Assembly: GCF_001439805.1 (NCBI RefSeq)
Contig: NZ_JYLK01000013.1
Span: forward strand, 62,001 to 126,000
Length of the DNA stretch: 64,000 bases
Reading direction: 5' to 3'
Source: Pseudomonas trivialis
GTDB lineage: Bacteria; Pseudomonadota; Gammaproteobacteria; Pseudomonadales; Pseudomonadaceae
In this document: in pieces, positions 52,831 through 62,079 of the stretch
Numbering within the stretch: the first letter of the stretch is position 1
Layout: every line of letters begins with the position of its first letter
Translations under genes and position numbers: made by a program
The notes under the pieces: model-generated
Seen by the model: the letters and a program-made list of their open reading frames with translations, nothing else
Databases searched by the model: none
What the model was told of the DNA's origin: nothing

Positions 52831-54180
52831 ATGACAAAACCACGTTCGAAAAAGGCGCTGTATCTTGGCTTGCCGCTGGCCCTGGCCATTGGCGCCGGGG
52901 CCGGGTTTCTGGTCTGGGATCACTGGTTCAAGGGCAATGCCGGCTACCCGCTGGAGGTGATCAGGCAGGCCAACGACATGCAGGACCGCCTGTTGTCGTT
53001 CGACAGCCACATCACCGTGCCCATGGATTTCGGCACCGCCGGCAATGAGGCCGACAAGGATGGCAGCGGCCAGTTCGACCTGGCCAAGGCGGCCCGCGGA
53101 CGTCTCTCCGGCGCGGCGCTGACGGTTTTCGGCTGGCCGGAAATCTGGAACGGCGACAACGCGCCGCACAGGCCCACCGACGGTTTTGTCGAAGAGGCCC
53201 GCCACGAGCAGGAGGTGCGCTACCAAATCATCACCGGCATGGTGCGCGACTTTCCCAATCAGGTCGGCATCGCCTACACCCCGGATGATTTCCGGCGCCT
53301 ACACGGCGAGGGCAAATTCGCGATCTTCATCAGCATGCTCAACGCCTACCCGCTGGGAGATGACCTGAACCAACTGGACCTGTGGGCCGCGCGCGGCATG
53401 CGCATGTTCGGCTTCAGCTATATCGGCAACAACGCGTGGTCGGACTCGTCGCGCCCGCTGCCGTTTTTCAATGACTCCACCGACGCTCTGGGCGGGCTGT
53501 CGCCGATCGGCCAGCAAGCGGTGCAGCGCCTGAACGACCTGGGGGTGATCATCGATGTGTCGCAGATGTCGACCCAGGCGCTGGAGCAGGTCGCGCAATT
53601 GAGCCGCACGCCGATGGTGGCCTCGCACTCGGCGCCGCGCGCGTCAGTGGACATCCCGCGCAACCTCAGCGACAAAGAGCTGCAACTGATCAAACAAAGC
53701 GGCGGCGTGGTGCAGGTGGTGGGTTTCCCCGCCTACCTACGCCCGCTGAGCCAGCCCACCCAGGACAAACTCAACGTCCTGCGCGCGCGCTTCGACCTGC
53801 CACCCCTGCCCAACCTGGCCATGGCGCTGATGCCGGGCGACGCCATCATCGCCGCCTGGCCCGAGCAGAAGTTCGGCCAGTACGCCCAGGGGCTGTACGG
53901 CATCCTCGAAGAAGAACCCAAGGCCAGCCTCAAGGACTGGGGGGATGCCGTCGACTACACCGTGCGCAAGATCGGCATCGATCACGTGGGGATTGCGTCG
54001 GACTTCAACGACGGCGGCGGTATCGAGGGCTGGAACCATGTGGGCGAGGTCCGCAACGTCACCGCCGAGCTGATCCAGCGCGGCTATTCCGAAGCCGATA
54101 TCGCCAAGCTGTGGGGAGGCAACTTCCTGCGGGTGTGGGACCAGGTGCAAAAAGCCGCCAAGCCGTTGGCCAACCGTTAA
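52831..54180 (+). CDS. pvdM: PvdM, periplasmic dipeptidase-like pyoverdine maturation protein
   Basis: 449 residues from the ATG at 52831 (GAG 6 nt upstream; an ATG at 52825 is also possible). An N-terminal membrane anchor (about 8-30) holds an M19 renal-dipeptidase-type domain in the periplasm (MVASHSAPRASVDIPRNLSD and later IGIDHVGIASDFNDGGG). PvdM is required for pyoverdine chromophore formation together with PvdP, although a peptidase reaction has not been established. First gene of pvdMNO. Confidence 0.93.
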   Translation: MTKPRSKKALYLGLPLALAIGAGAGFLVWDHWFKGNAGYPLEVIRQANDMQDRLLSFDSHITVPMDFGTAGNEADKDGSGQFDLAKAARGRLSGAALTVFGWPEIWNGDNAPHRPTDGFVEEARHEQEVRYQIITGMVRDFPNQVGIAYTPDDFRRLHGEGKFAIFISMLNAYPLGDDLNQLDLWAARGMRMFGFSYIGNNAWSDSSRPLPFFNDSTDALGGLSPIGQQAVQRLNDLGVIIDVSQMSTQALEQVAQLSRTPMVASHSAPRASVDIPRNLSDKELQLIKQSGGVVQVVGFPAYLRPLSQPTQDKLNVLRARFDLPPLPNLAMALMPGDAIIAAWPEQKFGQYAQGLYGILEEEPKASLKDWGDAVDYTVRKIGIDHVGIASDFNDGGGIEGWNHVGEVRNVTAELIQRGYSEADIAKLWGGNFLRVWDQVQKAAKPLANR

Positions 54181-54199
54181 CCCACCACGAAGCAAGCCC

Positions 54200-55468
54200 A
54201 TGACCGACCGCCGCACCTTTCTCAAGCAGGCTGGCCTGCTCGCTGCCAGCCTGCCCCTGGGCGCTTCGCTGATGCCGCCGGCGCTGGCCGCCACGGCAAC
54301 CGATCCCTGGACGGGGTTGAAGCAGTTGTTCAATCAGGACCCGAGCTACCTGCACTTCTCCAACTTTCTGGTGACCTCGCACCCCAGGCCGGTGCGCGAC
54401 GCCATCGAGCGCTATCGCCTGCAGATCGACCGCAACCCCGGCCTGGCAATGGACTGGGATCTGCAGGAAACGTGGAAGCGTGAAGGCCAGGTACGCGACT
54501 GGGCCGGCCGCTATTTAAAGGCCACGCCGGCGCAGATCGCCCTCACCGGCAGCACCTCCGAAGGCCTGGCGATGATCTATGGCGGCATCAAGGTGCGGCC
54601 GGACCAGGAAATCCTCACCACCGTCCATGAGCATTACGCCACCCAGAGCGTGCTGGATTTTCGCACGCTCAAGGAGGGCACGCAGGTGCGCCGCATCGAG
54701 CTGTTCAAGCGCGCCAGCCAGGTATCGGTGGATGAAGTGCTTGGCAATATCCACCGGGCCATTCGCCCCAACACCCGCGTGCTCGGCATGACCTGGGTGC
54801 AGTCCGGCAGCGGCGTGAAGCTGCCCATCGGTGAAATCGGCACGCTGGTGAACGAGCACAACCGCAACCGCGACGATCAGGACCGGATACTTTACGTGGT
54901 CGACGGCGTGCATGGTTTCGGCGTCGAGAACCTCGACTTTCCCGACATGCACTGCGATTTCTTCATCGCCGGCACCCACAAGTGGATGTTCGGCCCGCGC
55001 GGCACCGGCCTGGTCTGCGCGCGCGACAGCGAGAACAACTACGTCACGCCCATGGTGGCGACCTTCTCCGAAGACACCAATTTCGCCACCCGCATGACGC
55101 CCGGTGGCTATCACGCCTTCGAGCATCGCTGGGCGGCGGATGAAGCCTTCAAGCTGCATCTGCAACTGGGCAAGGCGCAGGTGCAGGCGCGTATTCATGA
55201 ACTCAACACCGAGCTGAAAACCCGCCTGCTTGCCCATCCGCGGATCGAGCTGGTGACGCCAGGCAGCCCGGCGCTGTCGGCCGGTTTCACCTTCTTCCGG
55301 GTCAAGGGCCAGGACAGCGACGCGGTGGCGGCGTACCTGATGAAAAACCGTGTGGTGGTCGATGCGGTGGAGCGGGATGCCGGCCCAGTGGTGCGCACGT
55401 CTCCCGGCCTGCTCAACTCCACCGATGAAATCCAGCGTTTCATGCGCCTGCTGAGTCAGCGGGTGTGA
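54200..55468 (+). CDS. pvdN: PvdN, PLP-dependent enzyme modifying the pyoverdine side chain
   Basis: 422 residues with a twin-arginine signal (DRRTFLKQAGLLAAS). Aminotransferase class-V fold; the PLP lysine is in FIAGTHKWMFGPRG (near 258) after the VDGVHGFG aspartate-histidine segment. PvdN converts the chromophore-bound glutamate to succinamide in the periplasm. It lies 19 bp after pvdM. Confidence 0.95.
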   Translation: MTDRRTFLKQAGLLAASLPLGASLMPPALAATATDPWTGLKQLFNQDPSYLHFSNFLVTSHPRPVRDAIERYRLQIDRNPGLAMDWDLQETWKREGQVRDWAGRYLKATPAQIALTGSTSEGLAMIYGGIKVRPDQEILTTVHEHYATQSVLDFRTLKEGTQVRRIELFKRASQVSVDEVLGNIHRAIRPNTRVLGMTWVQSGSGVKLPIGEIGTLVNEHNRNRDDQDRILYVVDGVHGFGVENLDFPDMHCDFFIAGTHKWMFGPRGTGLVCARDSENNYVTPMVATFSEDTNFATRMTPGGYHAFEHRWAADEAFKLHLQLGKAQVQARIHELNTELKTRLLAHPRIELVTPGSPALSAGFTFFRVKGQDSDAVAAYLMKNRVVVDAVERDAGPVVRTSPGLLNSTDEIQRFMRLLSQRV

Positions 55469-55498
55469 TGCCCTTTTCCCTTTGAACGAGATGCCCAC

Positions 55499-56371
55499 AT
55501 GACTCCATTCCGACTCAAACCCCTGACGGCACTGGCGTTGACCGCCGCGTGCGGCGCGCTGTTGCCCAGCCTGGCCTGGGCCGATGCGCCGCAACCGGGC
55601 AAAGTGTTCAAGGACTGCAAGGACTGCCCGGAAATGGTGGTACTGCCGGCCGGCACCTTCACCATGGGCACCCCGGACGATGAAGTCGGCCGCGAGCCCG
55701 ACGAGGGCCCGATGCATGAAGTGACGTTTGCCAAACCCTTCGCCATGAGCCGCTTTCAGGTGACCGCCGGCGAATGGGACAGCTACGTGCGCCAGAGCGG
55801 TGTGAAGATCGCCGACGGCGATACCCGCCCCGGCCGCGAATGCATCGCCAGCAAACCGCGCTACCCCCAGGGCCCGCGTCAGCCGGCGGTGTGCATGGAC
55901 ATGGACGACATCAGGCAGTACGTGAGCTGGCTGTCGAAAAAAACCGGCCAGCGTTACCACCTGGTCAGCGAGTCGCAACGCGAATACGCCGCCCGCGCCG
56001 GTTCCACCGGCCCCTTCCCCTTCCCGTTCGACGAAGGCAAGGGCTATAGCATCGCCAGGCACGCCAACACCTATGGCCCGGCGGATGGCTACAGCTATTC
56101 GTCGCCGGTGGGCAGCTACCCGCCGAACGCGTTTGGCATGTATGACATGCATGGCAATGTGTATGAGCGGGTTGCCGATTGCGAACATCCCAACTATATC
56201 GGCGCGCCCACCGATGGCAGCGCGTGGGTAGAGCCGAACTGTGAGGGGTATCAGATCAGGGGCAATGACTGGGGCGAGGCACCGGTATTTTCGCGGTCGG
56301 GCAATCGGAACAATATCTACCCGCAGACGCGGGGGGACTGGATTGGGTTCAGGGTTGTGCGGGAGCTTTGA
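55499..56371 (+). CDS. pvdO: PvdO, formylglycine-enzyme-like pyoverdine oxidase
   Basis: 290 residues: signal peptide (about 1-28) and a formylglycine-generating-enzyme (FGE-sulfatase) domain (MVVLPAGTFTMGTPDDEVGR near 45; MYDMHGNVYERVADC near 215). PvdO completes the chromophore by oxidising dihydropyoverdine. It ends the pvdMNO operon and is followed by a REP pair. Confidence 0.95.
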   Translation: MTPFRLKPLTALALTAACGALLPSLAWADAPQPGKVFKDCKDCPEMVVLPAGTFTMGTPDDEVGREPDEGPMHEVTFAKPFAMSRFQVTAGEWDSYVRQSGVKIADGDTRPGRECIASKPRYPQGPRQPAVCMDMDDIRQYVSWLSKKTGQRYHLVSESQREYAARAGSTGPFPFPFDEGKGYSIARHANTYGPADGYSYSSPVGSYPPNAFGMYDMHGNVYERVADCEHPNYIGAPTDGSAWVEPNCEGYQIRGNDWGEAPVFSRSGNRNNIYPQTRGDWIGFRVVREL

Positions 56372-56446
56372 TCCATAAAGATCCAACTGTGGGGGCAACT
56401 GACTTGATGCCCCTAATCCAGGCATCTTTTTCAAAGGCTGCCCCCT

Positions 56447-56587
56447 CTCTGTGGCGAGCGGGCTTGCCCCGCGTTGGGCTGCGCAGCAGCCCCAAAACCA
56501 TGCGCTGTGCAGTGTCAGGTGCACCGCGCCTGCCTTGATTGGGGGCGCTTCGCACCCCAACGCGGGGCAAGCCCGCGCGCCACAGAG
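56447..56587. repeat. REPIN: inverted pair of REP sequences
   Basis: Two inverted REP copies (left starting CTCTGTGGCGAGCGGGCTT, right ending GCCACAGAG) face each other over about 140 bp, with a smaller hairpin in the middle. The same core is in the palindrome at 31177 and in the copy at 61967. It fills most of the 240-bp gap between pvdO and pvdF. Confidence 0.85.
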
Positions 56588-56612
56588 CGCTCAGTTTGCT
56601 GCGCTCTTGCTT

Positions 56613-57443
56613 TCAATCCGCCCGCTGAGCGAGCAACGCCAATCCCTCACGCAACGCCGGAAATAAACTGTTATTAAAGTTGTTCCACCGCAACTCAAGA
56701 ATAGTGTCGTCAGGCGAAATCTGCGTCTTGAGCACGTCATGCAACACTTCTCCCGAATCGATCCCGTTGTCCACGTAATGAAACGACGCCCCGGTGAGAT
56801 AAAGCGGTTCACACGGCCTGGTTTCCCGGGTAGCCCAATCCACCACTGCCTCCCCACGCGCCCCATACAACGCATTCCACGTCGCATAGGCGCCGCGACG
56901 CTCATACGGCGATTCACCACGGGTGATGCCCGGATGAATATTCATGATCCGCCGCGCAAACGGCGCGCCCGGACGCACCAGTTCATCGAGGATCACCAGC
57001 AGGCCATCGAGCACCACGATATCGGCCTTCAACTCCACCAGCGTGTCATGCAGGCGGCGCTCGAAGTCCTGCTTGCCGGCGATGTGCTCGGCGCTGCCCC
57101 GGGGTAAACGGCGGTAGGTGGATGGCACGCTCAGCAGCAAGTCATTGACCCGCTTGCCCTGCACCCGCAGGTCCGCCGGGTACAACCACTGGCGGCCCGG
57201 CTCGCAGGCAAAGCCGTAATCGGCAACCAGTGCCTGATCCCGCTGGTTGTGCTGGTCATCGTCATACACCACGCCCACCAGGTCATAGGCCTGGCCCAGT
57301 GGTGTGTCGTTGAGCGCCCCCACCAGAAACTCCAGCACCGACGTCATGTAGCGCTCGTGGTCCTTGTAGGCCACCGGCTGCCCGGCCTTGTCGGCGGCGG
57401 CATTGCGCAGGGACCACACATACACCAGGTTTTTCTTTGTCAT
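56613..57443 (-). CDS. pvdF: PvdF, N5-hydroxyornithine formyltransferase
   Basis: 276 residues; transfers a formyl group from N10-formyl-tetrahydrofolate to N5-hydroxyornithine, giving the formylated ligand of pyoverdine. Formyltransferase features: MNIHPGITRGESPYERRGAY near 185-204 and ASFHYVDNGIDSGEVL near 238. The ATG at 57443 follows GAGAG; a longer frame to 57554 would run into the promoter box at 57506. Cytoplasmic. Confidence 0.95.
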   Translation of the reverse strand: MTKKNLVYVWSLRNAAADKAGQPVAYKDHERYMTSVLEFLVGALNDTPLGQAYDLVGVVYDDDQHNQRDQALVADYGFACEPGRQWLYPADLRVQGKRVNDLLLSVPSTYRRLPRGSAEHIAGKQDFERRLHDTLVELKADIVVLDGLLVILDELVRPGAPFARRIMNIHPGITRGESPYERRGAYATWNALYGARGEAVVDWATRETRPCEPLYLTGASFHYVDNGIDSGEVLHDVLKTQISPDDTILELRWNNFNNSLFPALREGLALLAQRAD

Positions 57444-57505
57444 GTTTTTGCTCTCGCTGAAGGAACCGCGCACGGCGTCGCTACGCGTGCGCCTGCAGAA
57501 CAAGA

Positions 57506-57529
57506 ACGAACCAGCCTGCGGGCAATTTA
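57506..57529 (-). promoter_or_regulatory. PvdS-type promoter box of pvdF
   Basis: On the minus strand TAAAT, 16 nt, CGT, about 62 bp before the pvdF start. Confidence 0.85.
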
Positions 57530-57561
57530 TCCGCCGTCGCCCAACGCCTGGCACACCGGCC

Positions 57562-57585
57562 TAAATAGTCGCCCCGGCGCTTCGT
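57562..57585 (+). promoter_or_regulatory. PvdS-type promoter box of pvdE
   Basis: TAAAT, 16 nt, CGT, about 61 bp before the pvdE start; divergent from the pvdF box with the same spacing. Confidence 0.85.
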
Positions 57586-57646
57586 TTGTCATGGGTAAGG
57601 GTCTGTGTGCCCAGCCCCCTCTTTTTTGACTTTCCGGGAAGTATTT

Positions 57647-59299
57647 ATGACCGATGCCAAACGCGGCGCCTTCAACGGCCTGCTCGCACTGATCAGGCCC
57701 TTTCGCACCATCGTGACGGTGTCCGTTGCGCTGGGCATGGTCGGCGGCCTCGCCATCACCCTGTTGCTGGCCACCATCAACAACGCCCTGCATTCGGCGG
57801 ACGGCATGACCCAGGGCGTGGTCATGACCTTTGCCGCGCTGTGCGTGGTGGCACTGGTCAGCTCGATCATTTCCGACATCGGCACCAACTACGTGGGGCA
57901 ACGCATCATTGCGGCGCTGCGCAAGGACCTGGGCGAGAAAGTCCTGTCAGCGCCCATCGGCCAGATCGAGCGCTATCGCTCCCATCGCCTGATCCCGGTG
58001 CTGACCCATGACGTCGACACCATCAGCGATTTCTCCTTTGCGTTTACCCCGCTGGCCATCGCCGCCACGGTCACGCTCGGCTGCCTGGGCTACCTGGCGT
58101 ACCTGTCGGTGCCGATGTTCCTGATGATGGTGGTGGCGATCATCATCGGCAGCACCGTGCAATTCATTGCCGGCGGCAAGGGCATCCAGGGCTTCGACCT
58201 GGCTCGCGGGCATGAGGATGAGCTGCAGCGTTACTACAACGCCATTGCCTCCGGCGCCAAGGAACTGCGCATGCACCGTCCACGGCGCTTTCGCATGAAC
58301 ACCCACCGCATCCAGGAAACCGCCGACCTGATCAGCGATATCCAGGTGCGGTCGGTGAATATCTACATTCTCGCCAAGACCTTCGGTTCGATGCTGTTCT
58401 TTGTGGTCATCGGCCTGGCCCTGGCGATGCAGGCGTACCGGCCCAACCCGGACCCGACCGTGATCACCGGCTTTGTACTCGTGCTGCTGTACATGAAAGG
58501 CCCGCTGGAACACCTGTTGGGCTACCTGCCGGTGGTGGGCAAGGCGAAGATTGCCTTCGGCCGTATCAGCGAGCTGTCGGAGCGCTTCTCGTCGCCGGAA
58601 CCGCACCTGTTGATGGACGACAGCGAAGCACCGAAACCTGTGGTCAACAGCCTCGAACTCAAGGGCGTGAGCTACAGCCCGCCGGCGGTCGAAGGCAGCG
58701 AGCCGTTCCACCTGGGCCCGATCAACCTGAGCATCAAGCAAGGCGACATCGTGTTCATCGTCGGCGAAAACGGCAGCGGCAAGACCACCCTGATCAAGCT
58801 GCTGCTGGGTCTGTACCCGCCCCAGGCCGGCGAAATCCGCCTCAACGGCGAAGCGGTGACCGCCGCCGAACGCGACGACTATCGCCAGTTGTTCACCACG
58901 GTGTTCTCCGACTACTACCTGTTTGACGACCTGGTGCAAGGCAGCGCCGCGCAGTCACTGGACAGCGCCAGCAAGTACCTGGAACGCCTGGAGATCGCAC
59001 ACAAGGTCAGCGTCAAGGACGGCGTGTTCAGCACCACCGACCTCTCCACCGGGCAGCGCAAACGCCTGGCGCTGGTAAACGCCTGGCTCGAAGAACGCCC
59101 GGTGCTGGTGTTCGACGAATGGGCCGCCGACCAGGACCCGGCCTTTCGCCGCATCTTCTACACCGAGCTGCTGCCGGACCTCAAACGCCTGGGCAAAACC
59201 ATCATCGTGATCAGCCACGACGACCGCTATTTCGACATCGCCGACCAGTTGGTGCGCCTGCGCGCCGGCCAGGTGGTGCATGAGATGGCACTGGCGTGA
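57647..59299 (+). CDS. pvdE: PvdE, ABC exporter of the pyoverdine precursor
   Basis: 550 residues, inner membrane: six-helix ABC membrane domain (about 15-300) and an ATPase domain with Walker A VGENGSGKTTL (near 375), a signature-like DLSTGQRKRLAL and Walker B VLVFDEWAADQD. It moves acylated ferribactin from cytoplasm to periplasm, where PvdP, PvdM, PvdN and PvdO act. The start at 57647 (MTDAKRG) is chosen over the open extension to 57605. fpvA follows 110 bp later. Confidence 0.95.
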   Translation: MTDAKRGAFNGLLALIRPFRTIVTVSVALGMVGGLAITLLLATINNALHSADGMTQGVVMTFAALCVVALVSSIISDIGTNYVGQRIIAALRKDLGEKVLSAPIGQIERYRSHRLIPVLTHDVDTISDFSFAFTPLAIAATVTLGCLGYLAYLSVPMFLMMVVAIIIGSTVQFIAGGKGIQGFDLARGHEDELQRYYNAIASGAKELRMHRPRRFRMNTHRIQETADLISDIQVRSVNIYILAKTFGSMLFFVVIGLALAMQAYRPNPDPTVITGFVLVLLYMKGPLEHLLGYLPVVGKAKIAFGRISELSERFSSPEPHLLMDDSEAPKPVVNSLELKGVSYSPPAVEGSEPFHLGPINLSIKQGDIVFIVGENGSGKTTLIKLLLGLYPPQAGEIRLNGEAVTAAERDDYRQLFTTVFSDYYLFDDLVQGSAAQSLDSASKYLERLEIAHKVSVKDGVFSTTDLSTGQRKRLALVNAWLEERPVLVFDEWAADQDPAFRRIFYTELLPDLKRLGKTIIVISHDDRYFDIADQLVRLRAGQVVHEMALA

Positions 59300-59341
59300 A
59301 ATTTATTTTCCGGTTTCCCCAAGTAGGAACGTCTCACTAGT

Positions 59342-59360
59342 GGTAATGAGAATTGACCTC
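59342..59360. promoter_or_regulatory. Fur-box-like site before fpvA
   Basis: GGTAATGAGAATTGACCTC matches the 19-bp Fur consensus at 11 positions, strongest in the left half. It lies about 50 bp before the fpvA start. No TAAAT-N16-CGT box is found in this gap. Confidence 0.5.
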
Positions 59361-59409
59361 AACAAACACTTAGAATTGCCCACTTAAAAACATAGAAGAG
59401 AAAACATCC

Positions 59410-61842
59410 ATGCCAGCACGACTCGGTCTCAGCCCCCTGAGCAAAGCGCTATCCATGCGCCGGGCCCTGAACATCAACCTTCTTCCGAGTGCCCTTGTGC
59501 TTGCGGTGTCGCTGCCGATTGCGGGCTATGTACAGGCCCAGGAGATCGAGTTGAATATTCCCGCACAGCCGCTGGGGAGCGCGCTGCAGGAATTCGGCCG
59601 GCAGACCAATGTGCAGGTGTTGTATAGCCCGGGGGATGTGCAGGGCAAGAACAGTAATGCGGTCAAAGGCAAGCTGGACCCGCAACTGGCAATCGGCACC
59701 CTGCTGGCAGGCACCGCGACCACCCACAGCCTCAGCGGCAACTCGCTGACCGTCACCGCCGCGGGGGCGGCGACCGGTCTGGAGCTGAGCCCCACCCAGG
59801 TCACCGGCAACATGCTCGGCAACGTCACCGAAAACACCGGGTCCTACACACCGGGTACTCTCGCGACCTCCACACGCCTGGTCCTGACGCCAAAGGAAAC
59901 GCCGCAGTCGGTAACCGTCGTCACCCGTCAACACATGGACGATTTCGGCCTGAACAACGTGGATGACGTAATGCGCCACACGCCGGGCATTACGGTTTCC
60001 GCCTTCGATACCGAGCGCAGCAACTACTACGCCCGGGGTTTCTCCATCAATAACTTCCAGTACGACGGGATCCCGTCCACCTCGCGCAACGTCGCCTACT
60101 CGGCAGGCAACACCCTGAGCGACATGGCGATCTACGACCGGGTCGAAGTGCTCAAGGGCGCCACCGGCCTGCTGACCGGCGCAGGTTCGCTGGGTGCAAC
60201 CATCAACCTGGTGCGTAAAAAACCCACAGCCCAATTCCAGGGCCATGCCTCCCTGGGCGCCGGATCCTGGGACAACTACCGCAGCGAGCTGGACGTCAGC
60301 GGGCCGCTGACCGAAACCGGCAATGTGCGTGGACGCGCCGTCGCCGCCTACCAGGACAAGCACTCGTTCATGGACCGCTATGAGCGCAAGAGCCCGACCT
60401 ACTACGGCATCATGGAGTTCGATCTGTCGCCCGATACCATGCTGACGGTGGGCGGCGATTATCAGGACAGCCTGCCCAAAGGCTCTTCGTGGTCCGGCAG
60501 CTTCCCGCTGATCGACGCCCAGGGCAATCGCAACAACGTGAAGCGCTCGTTCAACAACGCCGCCGACTGGAGCAGTTGGGAGCAGTACACCCGCACCGCC
60601 TTCGCCATGGTCGAGCACGACCTCGGTGGCGGCTGGGTCACCAAGCTGCAACTGGACCACAAGATCAACGGTTACCACGCGCTGATGGGTTCGATTCAGG
60701 GCGACACTCCGGCTCTGGACGGCACCTCGCAGCTCACCTCGGGCAAATACACCGGTGAAACCGTCAGTGACTCGGGCGACCTGTATGTAAGCGGTCCCTT
60801 CAGCCTGGGTGGCCGCGAGCATGAGCTGGTATTCGGTGGCTCCATCAGCGCCTCGGAGTGGAAGGGCAACGGTTACTGGAACCTTGCGCCCAATCTGGTC
60901 GACTTCAACAACTGGCACGGTAACGCCCGCGAACCGGACTGGGGTCAGTCGCAATCGAAAATCGACGACACCGTACGCCAGACCGGCATGTACATGACCA
61001 CCCGCCTGAACCTCGCCGACGACCTCAAACTGTTGCTTGGCGGCCGCGTGGTCAACTACACAGTGACCGGCAATAACCCGACCTACCGGGAGTCGGGACG
61101 TTTTGTGCCTTACGTCGGCGCGGTATACGACCTGAACGATACCTACTCGGTCTATGCCAGCTATACCGATATTTTCATGCCGCAGGAAAGCTACAACCGC
61201 GACAGGAACGACAAACTGCTTGAGCCGGACGAAGGCCAGAACTGGGAACTGGGCATCAAGGCAGACTTCCTGGATGGCCGTGTGAACGCCAGCGCCGCCT
61301 ACTTCGAGATCCATGAAGACAACCGTTCCGTGTCGGACGACGACTACAACAACTTGAAGCCTACGCCGTCGAACTATGCGTTCAAGGGCACTCAGGCCGT
61401 GACCAAGGGTTACGAGCTGGAAATGTCCGGCGAAATCGCTCCGGGCTGGCAACTCCAGGGCGGTTACACCCACAAGATCGTGCGTGACGACAAGGACGTG
61501 AAAATTTCCACGTTCGAACCGGAAGATCAGGTCAGTCTCTACACCACCTACAAGCTCAAGGGCAATCTGGACAAGTTGACCGTCGGCGGTGGCGCCCGCT
61601 GGCAGAGCGTTGGCTGGCAGGACATCTACAACAGCCCCCGTGGCGGCTACGAGGAATTCTCTCAGAAGGCCTACTGGCTGGTGGACGCGATGGCGCGTTA
61701 TCAATTCACCAAAAACGTGTCGGCTACGCTGAACATCAACAACGTCTTCGACAAGTCCTACTACACCAACATCGGCTTCTATAACTCCGCCGCTTATGGC
61801 GAACCCCGCAACTTCATGCTCAGCACGCGCTGGGACTTCTAA
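59410..61842 (+). CDS. fpvA: FpvA, ferripyoverdine TonB-dependent receptor
   Basis: 810 residues: long signal peptide (about 1-44), STN signalling domain (about 45-118, IELNIPAQPLGSALQEFGRQ), plug (about 150-295; KETPQSVTVVTRQHMDDFGL and VEVLKGATGLLTGAGSLGA) and a barrel ending in the terminal phenylalanine (LSTRWDF). It imports ferripyoverdine and signals through FpvR to PvdS/FpvI. Its position between pvdE and the NRPS supports the identity. A terminator follows. Confidence 0.95.
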   Translation: MPARLGLSPLSKALSMRRALNINLLPSALVLAVSLPIAGYVQAQEIELNIPAQPLGSALQEFGRQTNVQVLYSPGDVQGKNSNAVKGKLDPQLAIGTLLAGTATTHSLSGNSLTVTAAGAATGLELSPTQVTGNMLGNVTENTGSYTPGTLATSTRLVLTPKETPQSVTVVTRQHMDDFGLNNVDDVMRHTPGITVSAFDTERSNYYARGFSINNFQYDGIPSTSRNVAYSAGNTLSDMAIYDRVEVLKGATGLLTGAGSLGATINLVRKKPTAQFQGHASLGAGSWDNYRSELDVSGPLTETGNVRGRAVAAYQDKHSFMDRYERKSPTYYGIMEFDLSPDTMLTVGGDYQDSLPKGSSWSGSFPLIDAQGNRNNVKRSFNNAADWSSWEQYTRTAFAMVEHDLGGGWVTKLQLDHKINGYHALMGSIQGDTPALDGTSQLTSGKYTGETVSDSGDLYVSGPFSLGGREHELVFGGSISASEWKGNGYWNLAPNLVDFNNWHGNAREPDWGQSQSKIDDTVRQTGMYMTTRLNLADDLKLLLGGRVVNYTVTGNNPTYRESGRFVPYVGAVYDLNDTYSVYASYTDIFMPQESYNRDRNDKLLEPDEGQNWELGIKADFLDGRVNASAAYFEIHEDNRSVSDDDYNNLKPTPSNYAFKGTQAVTKGYELEMSGEIAPGWQLQGGYTHKIVRDDKDVKISTFEPEDQVSLYTTYKLKGNLDKLTVGGGARWQSVGWQDIYNSPRGGYEEFSQKAYWLVDAMARYQFTKNVSATLNINNVFDKSYYTNIGFYNSAAYGEPRNFMLSTRWDF

Positions 61843-61875
61843 GGCGTCTGAATCCCCGGACAAGGGGTTGAATTA

Positions 61876-61910
61876 AAACGCCCCGAGCCTTCAAGGCCCG
61901 GGGCGTTTTT
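61876..61910 (+). terminator. Rho-independent terminator after fpvA
   Basis: ACGCCCCGAGCC and GGCCCGGGGCGT-type arms with a short loop, followed by a T run; the only gap between fpvA and the REP copy. Confidence 0.85.
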
Positions 61911-61966
61911 GTGTGTGCCGCCACGCCCCATCCACGACCTGGCGCTGTCACGCAGCAAACTGGAGC

Positions 61967-62038
61967 CTCTGTGGCGAGCGGGCTTGCCCCGCGTTGGGGT
62001 GCGAAGCCCAACGCAGGACAAGCCTGCTCACCACAGGG
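61967..62038. repeat. REP-type inverted repeat
   Basis: Left arm CTGTGGCGAGCGGGCTTGCC, right arm ending CTGCTCACCACAG, with GTTGGG / CCCAAC inside. It is a shorter, diverged form of the REPIN at 56447. Confidence 0.8.
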
Positions 62039-62079
62039 AATCTGCGCTTAACTGGACGGAGTCAGGCCCCCCTGCAACA

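Noticed and set aside
56447..56587. Insertion sequence or transposon end
   Set aside because: The palindromes are REP/REPIN repeats without a transposase gene.
59449..61863. 804-codon frame opposite fpvA
   Set aside because: Val/Gly/Arg-rich antisense shadow of a certain receptor gene.
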